Position numbers and translations under genes: made by a program. The notes below the pieces were generated by a model. The model was not told where the DNA came from. It did not search any database and worked only from the letters and a program-made list of their open reading frames with translations. Below, piece by piece: positions 61,513 through 64,000 of a DNA stretch of 64,000 bases. The stretch spans positions 496,001-560,000 of the forward strand of contig JANHCV010000012.1 in NCBI GenBank assembly GCA_025594325.1, read 5' to 3'. Source of the DNA: Blastocladiella emersonii ATCC 22665. Lineage: Eukaryota > Blastocladiomycota > Blastocladiomycetes > Blastocladiales > Blastocladiaceae. Every line of letters begins with the position of its first letter. Within the stretch, counting starts at the first letter, position 1.

Positions 61513-62954
61513 TTACTCGTCGTCATAGTCCGAGTCTGAGTATGGATCCAAGTAACGATCTTCGTAATGACCATAGGCACGATGATCAGAGTCGTAGCCA
61601 TAAACGTGGCTTCCCGAGGAGATACCGTAGCCGTAATGACCAGAGTAGGCGCCAGTAGCGAACTCCTCCTCCTCAAACTCTTCCTCGAAATCGTGCCCGA
61701 ACTCGACCCCGGCAGGAACAAGCGAGCAGCATTTCTTTGCGAACGACCGCAGCTCGGCGTCACCAAACATGGCGTAGAGATCGAGCCCCTTGAAGTTGGG
61801 CGGAAGGTTGTTGAAAATGACGTCGATCGATGCCCACGAAGCGCGATTCTCGCTCAAGACGAGGTACTCGAGCTGCGGAGGGATGTGGGCCATGAGAGCG
61901 GCGATCCCCTCGTCGTCCATACCATTGCCATTGAGGTCAAGCGACTTGAGGGCGGCGGGAAGGCGCTTGGCGAGCTCGGCGGTGCCCGAGTTTCCAAGAC
62001 AGTTGTTGCCAACGGAAAGCGTAATGAGACCCACTGGAAACTGGAGTGCAAGCTGTACAATCGTGTCCGGGTGGAGGCAGCAGTTGTCAAGCTTTAGGTT
62101 ACGCAAGCTCGAGGGGAAACACATGCGCTGGCCGAAGAACGAGCTGCTCAGGAACGCGTTGACCCAGCTGGGAGCGATCGAACCGTGCCCGACCCAGTTG
62201 TGCGACAGGTCAAGTTCTGTAATGGTCGGTGGAAGCTGGAGGGCGCTAAGCACAGGGAACGTGATGTCGCAGTACAACAGACGAAGCGTGGTGACCGAAC
62301 CGTTCTTGGTGATGGCATCGGCGAGAGCAGCGGCGCCCGTTTGGGTCACGCGAATTCGGTTGATTTCCACGCTCGAATCACGACTGCGAGCGATCTGCTC
62401 AGCTCGCTTGCGAACAAGTTTGTCACCGATCGAGGCACTATCGAGGCGCATGAGTTGCTATCGGAATGATTCAAGCACACAGTCAGACCGGAAAGCCATA
62501 TCACGTTGAGCGCACTCAGTAGTACCATCTTGCCGGCAGGCATCCCCGCCGGCCGCTCGACTTGGCCGTGAAAGTGGACGATTGCCTTGGGCGAGCTGTG
62601 GCTGAAACCCACACTCGGAAGAGGAAGGCCCGAGCGGTCCCACCACTCGAAAGTATCATAATGTTCGGCATATTCGAGCGCAGACCCCGAATACTTTAGC
62701 GGCAAACGCGAACGGAGCCACTCGTCGAGGACATTGAACCGTCCCTCGCTGCTGGCGCGATCCACGGAGAATTGCCAAGCATGACGCAAGACTGCGTGGT
62801 GAACACGCGGCGCGACCGTCCGCGGCATGACGCGGAGGTACTGAAGCAACTCGGCGTGCTCCCAGCTGGTGTGGTGCAGCACAACCGCCTTGCAGAGAAT
62901 GTCGTCGATAATCGAATAAGGTAAGGCAGGCAGCGATGATTCCATTTGCTTCAT
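61513..62954 (-). CDS. LRR protein (RNI type) with conserved acidic C-terminal tail
   Basis: A 457-aa protein in two exons. The start at 62954 (MKQMESSLPALP) leads into the family module (VLDEWLRSRLPLKYSGSALE, TFEWWDRSGLPLPS). The intron at 62525-62458 (68 bp, GTACTA..ATAG, branch GTCTGAC) joins PAGKM to QLMRLDSASIG. About seven leucine-rich repeats follow (LPAALKSLDLNGNGMDDEG, IPPQLEYLVLSENRASWA). After the repeats comes GLDLYAMFGDAELRSFAKKC and then a Glu/Asp/Tyr-rich tail to the end. The tail is shared with the partial gene at the right edge, defining a subtype. A further ATG five or six codons on (MESSLP) is also possible. Confidence 0.78.
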
Positions 62955-63081
62955 TGTTTGCGCCAAGTGGTAGGCAGCGGAGGAGCCGAGCCGTTGTTGA
63001 CGGGGGGAGGAGCGGAGGCGAGAGGCGCTGGCATCCAGGGAAGGCTGGGGCAAGGCGGAACGAAATTTGTTTCACCTCACA

Positions 63082-63106
63082 TCACGTGATTGTTCGGCGC
63101 GTCTCG
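63082..63106 (-). promoter_or_regulatory. Shared upstream motif of LRR gene at 62954
   Basis: TCACGTGA (63082-63089) and CGGCGCGTCTCG (63095-63106) on the + strand, 128-152 bp upstream of the ATG. Same arrangement as at 58362-58386. The rest of 63107-63524 has no recognised feature. Confidence 0.5.
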
Positions 63107-63524
63107 CATGCCAAGCGAGCGGCGAGCCGAGCGGCGTCTCCGTTTCTCGCCGTTGCGCAGGTGACACGCCCGTTAGCTAACAAATGCGCTTTAGCGATGG
63201 CCGATCTCTTATAGTTAAAAGCGCTCCAAACCTCCCGCGTTGATAAAAAATGCATTCTCTGGCGTTTTGCGAGAGCGAGCTGAAGGCGACCGCCAGTTGG
63301 GAGAGGGCGACCGTCGGGTGAGCGACTGGCGGTCGAATCATCGTGGTTCGTGAGCATCAGAATCGGCGATGAGCTGACCCCGCGCCAGGATGAGCGGCGC
63401 GTTGATTGCAAACGACCTAATTGCGAGACCCCTTTTCGCAGTTCCAGTTCAGAGCTGCTGTGTAACGCCGCTTGCAGCAAGACTGCGGATCCCAGTTCAG
63501 GGGGAACGAACTGTGTGGATGTAT

Positions 63525-64000
63525 TCAAAACAAAACGCGACGGGTACAAGAAGTTAACCCATACTCGTACTCATCGCCGTCGTAATCAGAGTCGGAGTAC
63601 TGATGGTCATCATTGCGATGGCCATGTTGACCCGAGGTTGCAGCCCTGGCGAGGCTTTCGGTTTTGAACTCATCTTCGAAGTCGTGGCCAAGCACGAAGC
63701 TCGGTGGAAGGAGCGAGCAGCACTTCTTTGCAAACCACCGCTGCTCGCCGTCACCGAACATTGCGTACAAGTCGATTCCCTTGAGGTTGGGCGGCAGGTT
63801 GCTGAACATGACGTCGATCGACGCCCGTGTGATGTAATTCTCGCTCAGGTCAATGTATTTGAGCTGCGGGGGAAGGTGTGCCATGACTGCGGTGATGCCC
63901 TCGTCGCCTAAACCGACACCCCTGAGATCAATATCCTCCAGGGCGGCGGGAAGGCGCTCCATGAGCTCTGCGGTTTTAGAGTCGTCGAGATCATTCCCGC
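63525..64000 (-). CDS. LRR protein with acidic tail, partial (5' end beyond the window)
   Basis: The 3' part of a tandem paralogue of the gene at 61513-62954. The frame is open to the window edge and contains LPAALEDIDLRGVGLGDEGI, LPPQLKYIDLSENYITRASI and GIDLYAMFGDGEQRWFAKKC. The tail FVLGHDFEDEFKTES is followed by a shorter Asp/Tyr-rich end (YSDSDYDGDEYEYG). The N-terminal module must lie to the right. Same strand and orientation as its neighbour, so a recent tandem duplication. Confidence 0.8.
   Translation of the reverse strand, partial: GNDLDDSKTAELMERLPAALEDIDLRGVGLGDEGITAVMAHLPPQLKYIDLSENYITRASIDVMFSNLPPNLKGIDLYAMFGDGEQRWFAKKCCSLLPPSFVLGHDFEDEFKTESLARAATSGQHGHRNDDHQYSDSDYDGDEYEYGLTSCTRRVLF

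Noticed and set aside
1-64000. Transposons, CRISPR arrays, tRNA or rRNA genes
   Set aside because: I found no reverse transcriptase, transposase or integrase motifs, no regularly spaced repeats, and no tRNA box A/B pairs with a matching cloverleaf. This was a reading by eye, so degenerate elements could be missed.

Overview
This is nuclear DNA of a GC-rich, intron-containing fungus, most likely an early-diverging zoosporic lineage (Chytridiomycota or Blastocladiomycota). The evidence is fungal orthologues (NDUFV1, ELP2, SSF1, EPL1, bL36m, METTL16), chitin-binding CBM18 proteins with a chitin deacetylase, and a class C (GABA-B-like) seven-helix receptor, a type known from early-diverging fungi but not typical of Dikarya. 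Introns are short (about 51-95 bp), mostly start with GTACG and often carry a CTGAC or CTAAC branch site. I reconstructed 23 introns by joining reading frames at GT..AG sites. No tRNA, rRNA, CRISPR array or intact transposon was seen. The species is not identified.

Layout. 1-18 kb is accessory: an unknown partial gene, a chitin deacetylase, an F-box-like protein, and four copies (two broken) of a large two-exon family with a DUF4470-like domain. 18-26 kb is mainly core: a decayed unknown gene, the 51 kDa complex I subunit, ELP2 (divergent from it), a mitochondrial scramblase-like protein, and a secreted CBM18 protein. 27-31 kb holds a CBM18 fragment, a broken LRR gene and an intact LRR paralogue. 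32-47 kb is a dense core block: class C GPCR, TMEM164-like protein, EPL1, SSF1, bL36m, an ATP-grasp ligase and METTL16. 47-64 kb is accessory again: a small membrane-type GTPase, six LRR genes (one broken, one cut by the window edge), a fifth DUF4470 copy with an in-frame stop, a TPMT-type methyltransferase and an ankyrin-like protein.

The main story is two lineage-expanded families in birth-and-death evolution. The DUF4470-like family lacks the C-terminal MYND finger usual in its fungal relatives. The LRR family has an F-box-like/helical N-terminal module and RNI-type repeats. Most members of both families, plus METTL16 and the F-box-like gene, have a shared composite motif about 70-150 bp upstream of the ATG. 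In gene orientation it reads GACGCG-NN-GCGCC followed by CACGTG or CATGTGA. Five accessory genes have an otherwise open frame broken by one in-frame stop, and several others carry frameshifts or deletions. Functions of both families are unknown; a role in recognition or regulation is only conjecture.
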